64,000 bases of DNA from Papilionanthe hookeriana x Papilionanthe teres (taxonomy: Eukaryota > Streptophyta > Magnoliopsida > Asparagales > Orchidaceae): positions 7,756,090-7,820,089 of the forward strand of contig CM040421.1 in NCBI GenBank assembly GCA_022702705.1, read 5' to 3'. The first letter of the stretch is position 1; each line of letters begins with the position of its first letter. The notes under the pieces are model-generated. The model was not told the DNA's origin. It saw only the letters and a program-made list of their open reading frames with translations, and ran no database searches. The position numbers and the translations under genes were made by a program. This document shows positions 32,899-44,418 of this stretch, one piece after another.

Positions 32899-34073
32899 CT
32901 AAATTATTGTTTCAAAAAAATAAAGCAATAAACGAAGAAAATAAATTATCATGGACCAAAAAAGATAATGTCATTGAAGTTGAGAAAAGAATTACGAACT
33001 ATTAATTGAAAGTTAAATTGAAATAAATAAATTCTGACAAGAGTTTTAGATACATTTTTTTAAAATTATGTCAAGACAAAAATAACTATATAATATAATT
33101 ATTTACTTCTACCACTAAATGTCATTAAAAATAACTATATAATTATTTACAAGTTAAAAATAATATAATTATTTATGGCATGCATATGTTCATTAATTAT
33201 TCTGTATGTTATAAAAAATGGCTATCAAGCTTTCTATTTTTTTCTTGCAGTTTACTACCACAATGAATCAACAGCTCTATGAAAGGCTTAGTAAAAAGGA
33301 ATTTCCAAAAGAGGTATTTACGTACATACCACCCAATTCTTATGTGTTAACATATCTAACACCTAAATTTTACTTTGTCATATGTATATCACTCAAATAT
33401 TTTATAGCACAATTTTAATTTTGAAAAACAAAAATAGACCTATCATTAGCATGAATATATATTTCTTGGTGTTAGATATTTAAATACATACAAACCGAGT
33501 GGTATATGTATGTAAATCCTCCTATAAACTATTACTTAAATTTAAGTCCTACCCGGCTGCTCTCTCCCTTAACAGCTTACCATTTTCATCAATGACTCCA
33601 TTTTGAATAAGCTCGGGGATGCTAAATATGGCGTCAAGGATTCCAGCTGCTGCAGGCCAAAAGGCAGCCGTCCGAAGCCCTAAATTCTTCGCGATCTTGA
33701 GAGCCCAAGGCATGTTGATATCTGCAACAAAGCAGGTGAACTCTCCCGTATCATCTCTCATCAATTCTTCTAAGAAAGTTGGCATCACTTTCAGCATGGA
33801 TTGAGTCAGCAGCCCGAAGTTGTGCCGATCATCTTCAGGTTCAAGGCCGTCGGGAATCGCCACAAAATTGATTCCGTCAATCTTGTCGCCGATAAACAGA
33901 GCTTGGCCAGTCGCCTTTGTAGCGAAAAAACGATTGTGATTAAAGTGCGAGTTGATGAAGGTTATGCAGACTCCACGTTCAATGAGAGAATAAGAGAGCT
34001 GCATCAGTGGAACGATATGGCCCTGTGCAGGAAAAGGGAGAATGAGCGCATGTGGTGTCCGAGCAGAGCTCAT
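31976..34073 (-). CDS. UDP-glycosyltransferase, UGT83A1-like (two exons)
   Basis: Predicted family-1 glycosyltransferase transferring a sugar, probably glucose from UDP-glucose, to a small molecule in the cytosol. Exon 1 is 33581-34073 and exon 2 is 31976-32898; joining them gives 471 aa, a normal UGT length. His19 in the PAQGH motif is the expected catalytic base and Asp118 (FVADIN) its partner. The 44-residue PSPG box runs from Trp341 to Gln384 and includes HCGWNS; the final Gln is usual for UDP-glucose users. IDENG...KKEVIQLNPGM and the PYFCDQ end fit the UGT83A group. No signal peptide or membrane segment is visible. The frame is intact across the splice, and no stop or frameshift was found. 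The acceptor cannot be told from sequence; related enzymes act on phenolics and flavonoids. It is the only intact gene here. Confidence 0.92.
32899..33580 (-). other. UGT intron (682 bp, phase 1)
   Basis: GTAAGC donor at 33580 and TTTAG acceptor ending at 32899. Intron position just after the DENG motif is typical for this UGT clade. It carries a hairpin-forming inverted repeat (33308-33530). Confidence 0.85.
33308..33530. mobile_element. MITE-like inverted repeat inside the UGT intron
   Basis: The left arm ('aggtatttacgtacatacca' onward, 33313-33362) and the reverse complement of the right arm (about 33467-33528) align over about 55 bp with mismatches, including 'atatctaacacc'. The loop is about 100 bp. 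The left arm belongs to repeat F, also found at 6547, 34240 and 37417. No transposase; target duplication not clear. Confidence 0.6.
33581..34073 (-). CDS. UGT exon 1 (residues 1-164 and first base of codon 165)
   Basis: Starts at ATG 34073 (MSSARTPHAL). It ends at GAAAATG before a good donor GTAAGC at 33580. The open frame runs on to a stop at 33549, but the donor at 33580 gives the phase (1) and residues (IDENG) expected for the family. This part is the acceptor-binding N-terminal domain. Confidence 0.9.
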
Positions 34074-34133
34074 GGCGTTTGTTGAGGGGAAGTTAAGGCC
34101 TATGAGAATGAATAGCCAAGTTGAACTTCTCTT

Positions 34134-34142
34134 AATTTATAA
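34134..34142 (-). promoter_or_regulatory. Putative TATA box of the UGT gene
   Basis: TTATAAATT on the minus strand, 61-69 bp upstream of the start codon. This would put transcription start about 30 bp before the ATG. The nearest good TATA match; not otherwise supported. Confidence 0.5.
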
Positions 34143-34235
34143 CAAAGAACTAATGAGGTTTTTGATTCTTCATGACATTGTTGTGGTTGGTGCCAAAATG
34201 ACAGGCCGGTATATTTGTACTTTTAAAAAAAAATG

Positions 34236-34430
34236 TCGCTGTTGGGGCATTTACATTGATACCACCTGATTCCAATATATTTACATTCCTAACGGGTGAA
34301 TTTTACTTTTTGTATTTGTAACACTTAAATATTTGTTGTGACCTCACAGGTAATTTCATTATTTTTAATTTTGAAAAGTGAAATAGAATTTTTCATGATA
34401 AGATGATATATATGTAAAAATTAAATTTTA
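34236..34430 (+). repeat. Repeat F copy in the UGT upstream region
   Basis: 'catttacattgataccacctgattc', split over 34248-34272, then 'ttacattcctaac', 'gaattttactttttgta' and 'aattttgaaaa' follow the same order as 33313-33425 in the intron. It starts about 165 bp upstream of the UGT ATG, so it may overlap promoter sequence. Confidence 0.6.
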
Positions 34431-34449
34431 GCTATTAGCTTTGTAAAAA

Positions 34450-36720
34450 CATAAAGTCCTTTAGACACCTGCAATCATATGGTGGCCTTTACACACCAAG
34501 TGGGGCTCTTTAGTCACGATGCTGACCTGCCTTACAAGCTTGTCATGCTGAGTCTGCAACGAGTTAAGGCTACCCATAAAAACATGAGCGTGCTCGACCT
34601 CAAATGGAATGCCCTCCGCACCTAGGTCATACACTCTCCCCTTCTTCTGCCTCCCTTATTCTGTGTTGTGGGGAACATGTCACTTAGCCAATGCATGTCA
34701 CGAACCTAAAAAAAGTGCCTGATCTATTGATGATATTTTGTAAAATAGTAGAAGGACCTATGCAAATTAGAATTTATATAAGTTTTATTAGATTAAAAAA
34801 AGTAGAATCAGCTTTCTATTTCAATTTAAGTGATCATACCTCAAACACTCCTTCGATTGAACTAAGCTGACTACAAAAATCAGACATACCTGGATCTTGG
34901 TGAATGCTCAATTTGGTAGTTTTTTGCATTCGATCTTCATAACCACTCCAATGGAATACTTCAGAGAATGCATCCACTCAATGATTGCTCTTCGATGAAC
35001 TAACGTGAAGTAGTATGTAGCATTGAGCTTTATTATTTAAACTGTATTTATCTCTTGAAATTCTAACACTCTCCTCTTGCAATACTAATTAAGTTATAAT
35101 CTTGCCTTAGCATTTTCTATTTTCTTTTTTTGCTTAGTTTCCAGCACAATATTGAAGATATTATAATAAAAACTTCTCTATATGCATAACATTGAGATTA
35201 TGTATAATCAAATTCAGTATAAAGTTCTAGAAAATATTACGCTTTGTCCAATTATGCGTAACACCGAATCTAGAAGACAACTCGAGGCTATTTCCAATCT
35301 CTCAGGGATCTTTTGTACTTCACTGATCATCTGCAATAAATCAGTTCCAGTTATTCTTTGGGGTGGACTTGGTCTTTACACTCTATTTCTAAAAAATGCA
35401 ACTTTGTTTTTCCGGAATGGGTGATTACGGGCTAAGAAACTTCGATGGCAATCGAACAATGATTTATTTACTTCCATGCTTCAAATTTAATGCTTTAGCC
35501 ATATCCATGCAGTAAGATCAAGAAAACGTCTTGGCTACACTTCAACCAGATAGCATCCCAAAAGCCAAATCATCAGTAATTGTCCACATAAGAGTAGCTT
35601 TAAGCTAAATGTTTTGTTTCATAGTGAAATCATCAGTCATCACACTTATTTGTCGAAGCTCGTCTATCAGAGGTTGTAAATAGATGCCAATTTTACGGGA
35701 TATGTGGTCTTGGAAGTCAGAAATAAGAATGATACAGTGATACACATATCAAGGGAAAAATTCTATTGTGTGATAATCACTGGACAACATGAATAGGGTG
35801 TTGCAACATAATTGTAAGATGTGAACTCATGTGTACATAAGCCAAGCTTAACATTGATTGGTTTAGCCACAAATTTAAGATAACTGTGATCGAAGTGTTT
35901 TCTGGCTTCACCAGCTAATGGATGAGTCATAGTATTAGCATCAATAGAGGTACTATGCCATGTCATGAGAGGAGTTGTGCACATAACAATGAATAGTCAC
36001 TGAAGCCATGGAATGAGGGAAAAGTAAAAGATACATTTATTCAAAATATTTTCTGATATTTACTCTTATGCCTATTAGTTTGAGCCTATCAACATCGTAA
36101 AATCTATATTTCATCTTAACTATATCCCCTTATAATATAACACACATTTGTTAACACAATAATCCATTTTTTTCATATATTAATTATAACTTCAACACTA
36201 ACGTTTTTTTATGTACAAGTTTACTTGAACTAAATTCTATGCAGATTTTGTCTCTTTTAATAATATTGTTATATGAAAGAAACATTACCTGGGCATGTTG
36301 AAATCAGATTTGATACTCAGCATTCTCAGTGTAATTAATAACTTTGTATGCGTATTGCATCCTCCCCACAAAGGTTGTTGTGCAAGAGTTAATAAATCAT
36401 AGGATTGTTGTGCTTCACTGTTTAGTATCTTATCATCGTCAGGTGCACTCTCAACAAAATGAGCTCGGCTGGCATCAACATTCTTTTCCTAATATAAGCC
36501 AAAATCGTATTCCATTGTAATGGTTTAACTTGATGAGGTCCCAACATGACCGCAGTTCAAACTCACCATGTGAAACCCATTGCCAATAATTTGGTTTAAA
36601 TCTTCTACATTATATATTCAACTTCACTTTGTCATGCCTTAAGTATGCTTGATTCTTATACTTGCATGGGGCATCAGAACTTGGCTTCTGAAAGGTAAAT
36701 GGTAGTTGTGATGCCACATA
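34450..36720 (-). pseudogene. CACTA (En/Spm) transposase pseudogene, TNP2-like
   Basis: Recognisable TNP2 pieces in order on the minus strand. They are: FKPNYWQWVSHGE near 36590; QPLWGGCNTHTKL...LRMLSIKSDF near 36310-36390; WHSTSIDANTMTHPLAGEARKHFDHSY and VKLGLCTHEFTSYNYVATPYSCCPVIIT at 35763-35984; LKATLMWTITDDLAFGMLSG near 35560-35620; and HNWTKRNIF then HNLNVMHIEK near 35170-35240. A further open piece at 34455-34645 reads GRVYDLGAEG, a motif seen in plant En/Spm-type transposase tails. Many stops; a possible intron acceptor lies near 36690. The frames on the plus strand here are shadows. Non-functional. Confidence 0.8.
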
Positions 36721-38092
36721 AAAAAAATTCGCAACATTATTTAAGAACTCACGTTTCAATTATCCATCTGCAGCATAGATGTAGCCTTGTACATTTAGAT
36801 ATCAGCCATACAAACCACACAAATCTCATGTATTGCACACATACAAACCCACTATGTAGGGTTGGCTACATGATTCTTTAGTCTGTTTTTTTTTCCATTA
36901 AGACCTATTGAGTGTCATATTTTTCATTCAATTCTAAAAATCATTTTTTTTGAAACATGACTAGGAATTTTTTAGAGCACTGCAATACTTAGCCCCATCT
37001 TATATAATTTTCCTGTTATGTCTAAATGATACTTTTCTTTCATACACGAGATCCAATGTATTCCTCCACCTCAACCTTCCAACTTGAATTTAATTAATAA
37101 TTAAAAACCTCTACTATATCAACATCACATTGAATAATAGACTAGAGATATCTAAAATTTTCAATTCTAAAAGGATCATCAGATGGTTGGCATTTAACGC
37201 ATGTCCATCTAAGATGACTCTATTTAATCTTTTCTACCACTGGTGCAACACCAATTCTTTCACGGATACATTCGTTTCACATTTTGTCTTAGTGTAAAGT
37301 CACTCATCCACTGAAGCATTCTCATCCACCAAGCTTAAAGTCACTTATCCACCTGAATTTATTGTTTCATATAAATTTATAGTGTCCCTAGTATTATATG
37401 GCTAACATTTTTAACATAAAAATCGCCCAATCATTATACATTACATATCTAAAACTTAAGCTTTACATTTCTAAAAAAATTACATAATTCCTATGCCTTA
37501 CATAGCTAACACATAAACATTTTTTTCACATAAAAATCACTCAATTCCTATACATTACATACCTAACACATAAACTTCACATTTCACATAAAAAAACACA
37601 TATATCTTATGCATTACATAACTGACACCAAAATTTCAATGTTTACAAAGGTAGAGAAGAAAATCTTAAAAATCACATGAAAGGGAGACTCGACAGAGAA
37701 AAAAAATACCATGGTGATGTAAACGAGGATTTTGGGCCTACATTGTGAAATCACTAATGAAAGTTGGTCGGAAACGCTAGAACTGAGCGTTGGAGAGAAA
37801 GAAGTGCCAGCAGGGTTGAAGTGCAATGGAAGGAGATAAATCAAGTGAATGAGGGTTTTGTCTTGGAGGGAAAGGTGTTAGCTCATTAGCATCTCTTTAG
37901 TGTCAAAATGTTCTGATGCTAATAAGTAACTTAATATAATCATAATTTTTTTTCTGCTAGGAGATGTTAATTGCACACAGACTTCACGTCGTTGATTTTA
38001 ATTGATTAGGAAAATGTGTTCAATGCAAATCTAATGCTAAGTTTTCATTGACACAAAGTTTAACAATAATTTATAAGTTTCCTATAGTGAGG
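36721..38092 (-). mobile_element. Right part of the CACTA element, presumed 5' terminus
   Basis: From the transposase remnant to CCTATAGTG (ends 38092), which on the minus strand reads CACTATAGGAAAC, a CACTA-type terminus. It includes several 'gatgctaat/aatgctaag'-like motifs (37910-38045), plausible subterminal repeats. The opposite terminus was not fixed; CACTACACAAG at 31755 is a weak candidate. The 37614-37844 frame is not convincing. Confidence 0.5.
37417..37635. repeat. Tandem array of about four degenerate 55-60 bp units (repeat F type)
   Basis: Units such as 'aatcactcaattcctataca' followed by 'ttacatacctaacacataaac' recur near 37420, 37475, 37530 and 37590. They resemble repeat F in and near the UGT. 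Position near the presumed right end of the CACTA element suits a subterminal repeat region. Confidence 0.6.
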
Positions 38093-38740
38093 CTGATTCG
38101 ACCGGCTAGGTTGAGTCGATGCAGACATTTTTTTATTTTAATTAGCTTTCAATCAACATAACTAACTCGGTTAACTATACTTTGCTGGTCAATGGATTTT
38201 GTTTGTTTGTGATTCCTTGATCCTTATATAAGGATCTTATGTCGTCAGAAAAAGACTAGTGTATCGAGTATGGTGGGAGTCACTGTAACCCAATATATGG
38301 CTCATTTCATATGAGGAGGTCCTTCAAGATGACTAGAAGATTTTGTTGCATTGCCAATTCTTGGTCCCTAATGACGAACCTTGTGGGCGCCGTGGAATGT
38401 CTGGAGATGGTGAAGAACTGGATTCTTTCCTAAGGTTGGATCTACCAAGAAGTAGGTCAACACTTTTTCTCAGGTTTTTAGCTTGGGTGCTTATATATCT
38501 TGCTCTTGTTCGATCGGCTCATACTTGAATCTTTGATTTTATCCTTATCCTGGCTCAGTTAGCCTCTATCCTTAGCTCAGATGGCTACAACCACATAGAT
38601 AAGTGGTGCCTCTCTCTTGTTCGTGGGCCCTCCTTTATTGTACTTCCTCTCATATGGACCTTTGGATCTCTCGAGATTCATGTTGGCACATTCATCATGC
38701 ATATATTTAGTTCTCCGATTCTCTAATTTATTGAAAGTGA
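38093..38740. repeat. Family C repeat, copy 3 (partial)
   Basis: The segment 38345-38600 matches 4085-4290 ('ttgccaattcttggt', 'ccttagctcagatg', 'ctaca'). It ends near 38700 with 'gattcatgttggcacatt', similar to 3538-3555. It starts at the presumed CACTA end, so the CACTA element may have inserted into it or truncated it. Confidence 0.5.
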
Positions 38741-38839
38741 TGATGTGAGATGTCATTAATTTCATAATCATAACTTTAATAATCAAAATCCCTAGATTTT
38801 CATGCACATTTAACGACTTGAAAAATAGTGTGAATCAAG

Positions 38840-39975
38840 TCGGTCATATCATGCAAGTATACGTGTTAAGTACTAATATGGATCCATAGTACCTCATAAC
38901 AATCCCATGTGAAAAGGGCTAAGAAATATTCCAATGGCTGAATCTCTAGCTTATAGATGTCTAAACTTAGTTTGGCATAATCATAAGAAAGACGTTGAAT
39001 TCCCATAATACTACTCACAAAAAGAAACAAAAAGCATTAGCTTCAAGCAAAGAAAATAATTGTAGATGTCTTACGGTTCTTCAAGAAAGATGAGGCTCGC
39101 GCCTCCGTGATTCAAGTGTCATGGAGATTTGTGATTTTCCTAGATATACTTGTCTACAAGCACAATATAGTTTTCTTAAATCTATGCCTAGGTCAGAAGA
39201 AGAATCAGAAACCCATGAAGTTAAGCTTCGCTTAAACCCATGGCATTTCCGAATGTTCTTTCAATACCCTTTCTTGGCTATAAAATTCTCATAGAATATG
39301 TCTATTCTACTAGAATTTTATTGTTAACCCATAGTTCCTCTATGTTACGGGTAGACATCTTAGATCATGAAATTTAGTAATATCTTGCCTGTCCAGATTA
39401 GAACTTAAGGAATTCCAAAGGTCAATACAATGAATTTTGCATTAAAGATCCGGAAATGTCATGCAAAAAAAATTCAAGAAAACTACAAAAATCATGAGTC
39501 TTACATTACAAAGATGCAAAAGTGAGCTTTGATATGCATGAAAGAAGGAACGACAAAAAAAAGTCCATAAAAATTATTATTGCAAGAAAAACATAAAAGA
39601 AAACACTTACAAAGCAGAAGCTCTCCATCTCTTATAATATTCTCTCCAAATGCATTCAATTTGATTTCCACTGACTTTGAGTGCTGTCAGCGTTGGATAG
39701 GGCGCTGTTAGCACCCTATTCCAGAATTAATTACAATGCTCTTTGGATTTGGGCATCGGCGGCGCCCTTTCTGGCGCTATCGGTGCCAGTAGGCTGAATT
39801 CTTCATTTTGCCACTTTTTGCTCCAAATTCATTCCTTTTTGCTTTCTTTCGCTCTAAACACCTAAAAACATCATACCTGCAGTAAAACCTGAAAAATACC
39901 TTCCTTTAAAGTGCAATATCACAAAAAATGGATACAATTTATAAATATAAAAACTAACAAATTTTTGGTGCATCA
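38840..39975 (-). mobile_element. Solo LTR, short Athila-related family D (1136 bp)
   Basis: The right end resembles the Athila LTRs ('cctttaaagtgcaatatcac...' and GGTGCATCA). The left end has the shared 'catgcaagtatacgtgtta' motif. A perfect 5-bp repeat TCAAG flanks it (38835-38839 and 39976-39980). The first bases are TCGG rather than TG, so the left boundary is less sure. It contains GCGC-rich repeats near 39690-39790. Strand inferred from similarity. Confidence 0.6.
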
Positions 39976-39980
39976 TCAAG

Positions 39981-42400
39981 CCCAATCCCAACATGGTCAT
40001 GCCAATATAATTGATCACACGATGTGGAGATGATTAATTATGTTTTGGTAATGCGATTGTCTTCAATACGACATGTGGTCACACCTACATGGGGTGTGGT
40101 CATGCCTATTCTAACAGTCCCAACCTTGGTTTTTCTCATTACGAAATGCATGCTCAATATTTTAACCAACAAATCACCAAAAAAACCTTTGACAAGAGTA
40201 AATCCATGATTCTTAAAGTGAATCAGCAGGTAAAAGATAAGGTTAGATGCAGTAAATTTTTTCTAGAATTGACTCATGTCAATGCCCTCAAACGTATTCA
40301 TTAATTTCCCTCAAGTAATCTCATGCTCTAGCTGGAATTAAATTAAATGCTAGTAGCTCTTATGTGGCTATCCTACCACATTAACTAGATTATATAAATG
40401 TGATATAAAATATGAAATTTTCATTTCAGGGTTATATTTTTGTCAATGTCAAAAAACCCGATATGTTCCTTACTTTATATTTCCTGATCTTAATGAAGTC
40501 CCAGAACTCTTATTCGTGTGCATGAAATATTTTCATTTAATATAGAATCATTTTAAATCAATTATGAGTTAGCCTACCAACCTCAAAAAACTTAACCTAT
40601 TAGTTGGAGAATGACCCAAGGATCTCATAAATTTCAATAAAAAACTTTTTAATCATTAGAAAATTGAATCGAAATTTACTTGTTAAGCCCATTTCAAGCA
40701 TCTTTTTAGGGTGGCTTTGCCATTTTTAGAAGATTTCTTTCTTTTTTTTTACTTTTGAACTTTAGTGCCACAATTTATTTCTTTTTGTTAAACCTTTTTT
40801 CTTCTTATACTGTGTTTTTTACTCTTTTTCCCTGAAAATTACTATATCTAGTTGAGCCTATCTCTTTTTCTAATTTTGAAAAACAATTTTCTTTTAATTG
40901 GTTTGCCTCAAAAAGATATTTCACTAGGACCTCCCACTATATTATCACCCAAGAAAAAGGTTAAGTATCAACCAACTTAATTAAGCTAACCACTAAGTGA
41001 TAATGAAAATTATTTAATTAATTACTCACATTTTAATTACACTCTTATAATTATTCTGAGCTTCTCAGATTCATGGAATGTTTGTAAAGCATCAGACATA
41101 GTTGTTAGCTGTTAATTCAAACCCTCACGTTTAATGACTATTCCACTTTTAATAATTTTTATATTTTTAAGTTAAGTTGGTAGGATTTTGACATGAGGCA
41201 TTATAGAAAATAACCACAATCCATAGCATAAAATATGAGAAATACTTTACTACAAGACTATAAAAATCAAATCCCTCCATCAAACTTGCTTGTTATCCTA
41301 TTCACGTTATATAAGCAAGTACTATTAATGCACATAAATATAGTTAAGAAAACATATCAAATTTCACCACATAATCAGTAAAAGTAGTAGGCAACCTCAT
41401 CGAGAGGGACCAACTACTCCATAGAGGGACCAGACACAAAATTTCAGAAAATAACTACAAGATAACAAAAGACACTCACAAAGATGCAAATAAAATCAAC
41501 ACAAATGCATCAATTACACAAATCAAATCAAATCCTAAGATAATACGTGGGTTAATTCCCAAGGTAGCACCTAAGTTAACATCTTCATTCAGATGATGCC
41601 AGATTAATCAATCCTAGACTAAGTCACCAAGATTGAATTTTCATTTTAAGTGTCCAAGATCACTCACCTCAAATGCCAACTATCTTGTAGAATCAACTAG
41701 GTCCTAAAATGATTCCACTCCCCCAGGTTATTTCGAAGTACACACGTCCCCTCTCCCCCTTTGGTTTAGATTTTTTCATTAACCTCTCATTTCCAATAAA
41801 ATAGTCATTGACACTCATGATGGGTTGGTTAGGGTTTCCTCCTAACAGGTCATGACTTAGTATTGGTGCCCCTCCTACACACAGTCATACTAGTGGTTTT
41901 GGCCCTCTAGTCGCTATAAGGGAATGCTCTAAACAAAGGGTAGATTCATCATCAGTCATATTCCTTGAAATTCATCTAGCATGGCTTGTTCTCTGGGGTT
42001 GAAGTCACTAGATTCAACAGAATGGTTCCCCACTACCCATGCCAGCATTTCTATATATGGCCCTGATCCACCTTAGAGACTGCTTACCTTACTTTTGTGA
42101 GGGTATACCCACTCACTTGTACATAACCCCCATACTAAGTTTATGTTACCATGGGCTTCATCAGGACAAGCCCAAACCCCTAACCTCTGGTTGGGTTGGT
42201 TTAGGGTTTTTTTCCTGATGAGAGGCCCAAGCTCATCCTATGGGTAAGACATGCACTGGGTGCCAAAACCATAGAAATCTTTCTGTAAACCCTAAGGGTC
42301 ACCATAACACTAAAATTCACAATGGGAAGGGGGTCTACCTAAATTGATCTCTGGCTCACCTATGGCCTCCCCAAACCCTAATAAAATTTAAAAAAATCAC
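39981..42400. other. Unassigned sequence between solo LTR D and Athila A
   Basis: No domain recognised. 41400-42400 is less AT-rich, with 'cccaaacccctaacc', 'aaaccctaa' and 'ggtttagggtt' segments, and might be LTR or leader of the element whose gag-like frame starts at 42402. Frames 40024-40304 overlap in different phases and show no similarity I can name. Confidence 0.35.
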
Positions 42401-42401
42401 C

Positions 42402-42599
42402 TTGAAATTCCAGCACACCCACTTGACTCTAAGGCATGATGACATCAATTGGATCAAAGAGAAGTTGGAGATATTAAGAGCTGATGTAAGACATTTATCG
42501 ATTCACAGAAGAAGAGACTCTCCCAGTGACATGAAAGAGGAGTTCACAGAAGTAAGTATGGTGGAGACACGAGCCACCTCATCTTCACGAGTACTATGA
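42402..42599 (+). pseudogene. Possible gag-like ORF fragment interrupted by Athila A
   Basis: Open frame of 65 codons with charged, helix-prone sequence (KEKLEILRADVRHLSIHRRRD, then DMKEEFTEVSMVETRATSSSR). Its composition differs from the surrounding AT-rich shadows and recalls the N-terminus of gypsy gag proteins. It stops a few bases into the LTR of A, so A apparently inserted into it. Function not recognised. Confidence 0.3.
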
Positions 42600-44402
42600 T
42601 TCCCGAATATTTATGCCTACGTTTTTCACTATATATTTCTTTTCAATGATAATATCTCTTTCTTTGCAACGTAACCATAAACTTGATTCTGAAGCAAATA
42701 AAAATTCAACTTTAATTATTTTATAATATGGGATTCTACATAAGTATTCATATCATTTATCATGTAATATAGGACTTTCTGATTAAGCCCCGAGATATCG
42801 AACTCACAAGGAAATGTTCTAAAAATTTAAAGAAAGCAGAAAAACAACTTTTTTGCTTTTCAAAATGATTTTGTAAAATATGTTTTAAGATAGAAATTTT
42901 TAATTTTGTTTTTGATCTTTTATTTTAATAAAAAGTAAACCAAGCAACTAAAATTAACAAGACTAGAAAACTATATATTTGAAAGCAAATGAGAATGAAA
43001 TATCTTTTTCCTCTTTCAATGAATCACTAATAATTATGGAATATCATTGTAGAAGTATCTAAATGTGTTGTTCCAAATAGGAGCAAATATATTCTTTACC
43101 CTTAGTTGGCTCTGTGAAGAACATTGGTTAATTTATAGTTTTGAAATCTTATAGATGGGTTAGGCAGGAAAGATACTAGCTCTCACTCTAAAGTTCCCTC
43201 TTCTCCCTGCACTTGGGGCCTAACATCTCATAACAAAATTTAAAACATCAAACCAAATTAGGAGCTTTTGCATGTCACTCTAAAGTCCTCTAATTTTACT
43301 CCCCATTAAAAAGCATATCTCCTTATTTATTTGCACTCAAATATATGGACTACAATTCTCACCAATATAAATGAATGTGATTCACTCCAATTGTTGCTTG
43401 AGACAATATTGCATTGGTTTTTACGTGTTATCACAACAAATTTTAACATCTTAATTGACCAAATCAAGAGGTAAATGAAGTGCATGGTAGTGAAATCATC
43501 ACAACTTCTTCCAACATTAAACTTTTATATTTCACACAACTTCCATCCATAATTTAATTACTTCATCATTTGAAAAGAAACAGATAAAGAAAACTACTCA
43601 AAACTCATGGAGAAAACACACACACAATTTGATTTGATAGTAGAAATCATAGTGAAAACACAATAAGTTTTACTTAAAAACCAAATGTAAAGAAAGATAA
43701 AAACTTATCTAAAAATCCTCTCCACACGACTCTTGAAGCTCCTCTGAAACTTTTGTTTTCTACTAGATAACTCCTGAGAGGTTGGTGCCCAACTCTAAGA
43801 ATTGAATCTCCTAAATTCTAATACAAACTATGATAAATTAAAGTGGAAAAGTAAAAAAAATATGGTGAGAAGAAGGCTCTCTTTCTTCATCTTTCCCTTC
43901 AACCGCTTCAAGCTTTTCTCCAACTTCTCCCACCAAAATTTTCTTTTCAAAACTCTTCTCTTTATGATCCTTAAGTCTTCATTTTAATAATTCTCCAAAA
44001 GGTGCTTTGGTGTCTCTTCAAATTTTGTCCATATTCAATGAATCTACCAAGAGATGAATCCATCCGTTCAAAATTTAAATGAATTTTAGCGCCAATAGGA
44101 AGTTAATGAAGTTTAAATCAAACGGTGCTTCAAAAACCCCTTCAAATTTGTGCCAAAATTAATTTAAATTCATTACTTTTACTATGGCGCCTATGCGCCA
44201 GCCATCGGCTCATAGGCGCCAAAGGCTAATTTTGCGTACCTTTTAATTTTCTCTCCAAATTTGATACTTTTTTGCTCCTTTCATCACAATCACTCATTTT
44301 AATCATACATACAAAAAATGAAAATACCTTCCATTAAAGTGCAATATCATCAAAAATAGGTATAAAAATGTGCTTAAAAAAATATATATTTTAGGTGTAT
44401 TA
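42597..44402 (-). mobile_element. 3' LTR of Athila A (1806 bp)
   Basis: Starts TGATTCCCGAATAT and ends GGTGTATTA (TCA in related LTRs). It matches the solo LTRs at 1571 and 10693. The plus-strand frame at 43802-43987 is a shadow. Confidence 0.9.
44185..44221. repeat. GC-rich hairpin in the LTR of A (11-bp perfect stem)
   Basis: TGGCGCCTATG (44185-44195) and CATAGGCGCCA (44211-44221) pair perfectly with a 15-nt loop, 181 bp from the LTR end, the same position as the hairpins at 12316 and 13732. Confidence 0.9.
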
Positions 44403-44418
44403 AATCCCCCAAACTTAA
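44403..44418 (-). other. Polypurine tract of Athila A
   Basis: Minus strand AAGTTTGGGGGATT directly before the 3' LTR; same tract as element B. Confidence 0.75.

Noticed and set aside
32784..33005. Plus-strand frame across the UGT intron/exon 2 boundary
   Set aside because: Overlaps the splice acceptor on the other strand and shows no domain.
33549..33580. UGT exon 1 extending to the stop at 33549 as a single-exon truncated protein
   Set aside because: A GTAAGC donor at 33580 and TTTAG acceptor at 32899 join in frame to the PSPG-containing exon and give a full-length UGT.
33619..34269. Plus-strand frames opposite UGT exon 1 (33619, 33801, 34042)
   Set aside because: Antisense shadows of a strongly supported exon; no recognisable protein.
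37417..37635. CRISPR-like array
   Set aside because: Units are adjacent and degenerate with no unique spacers, in a plant genome.
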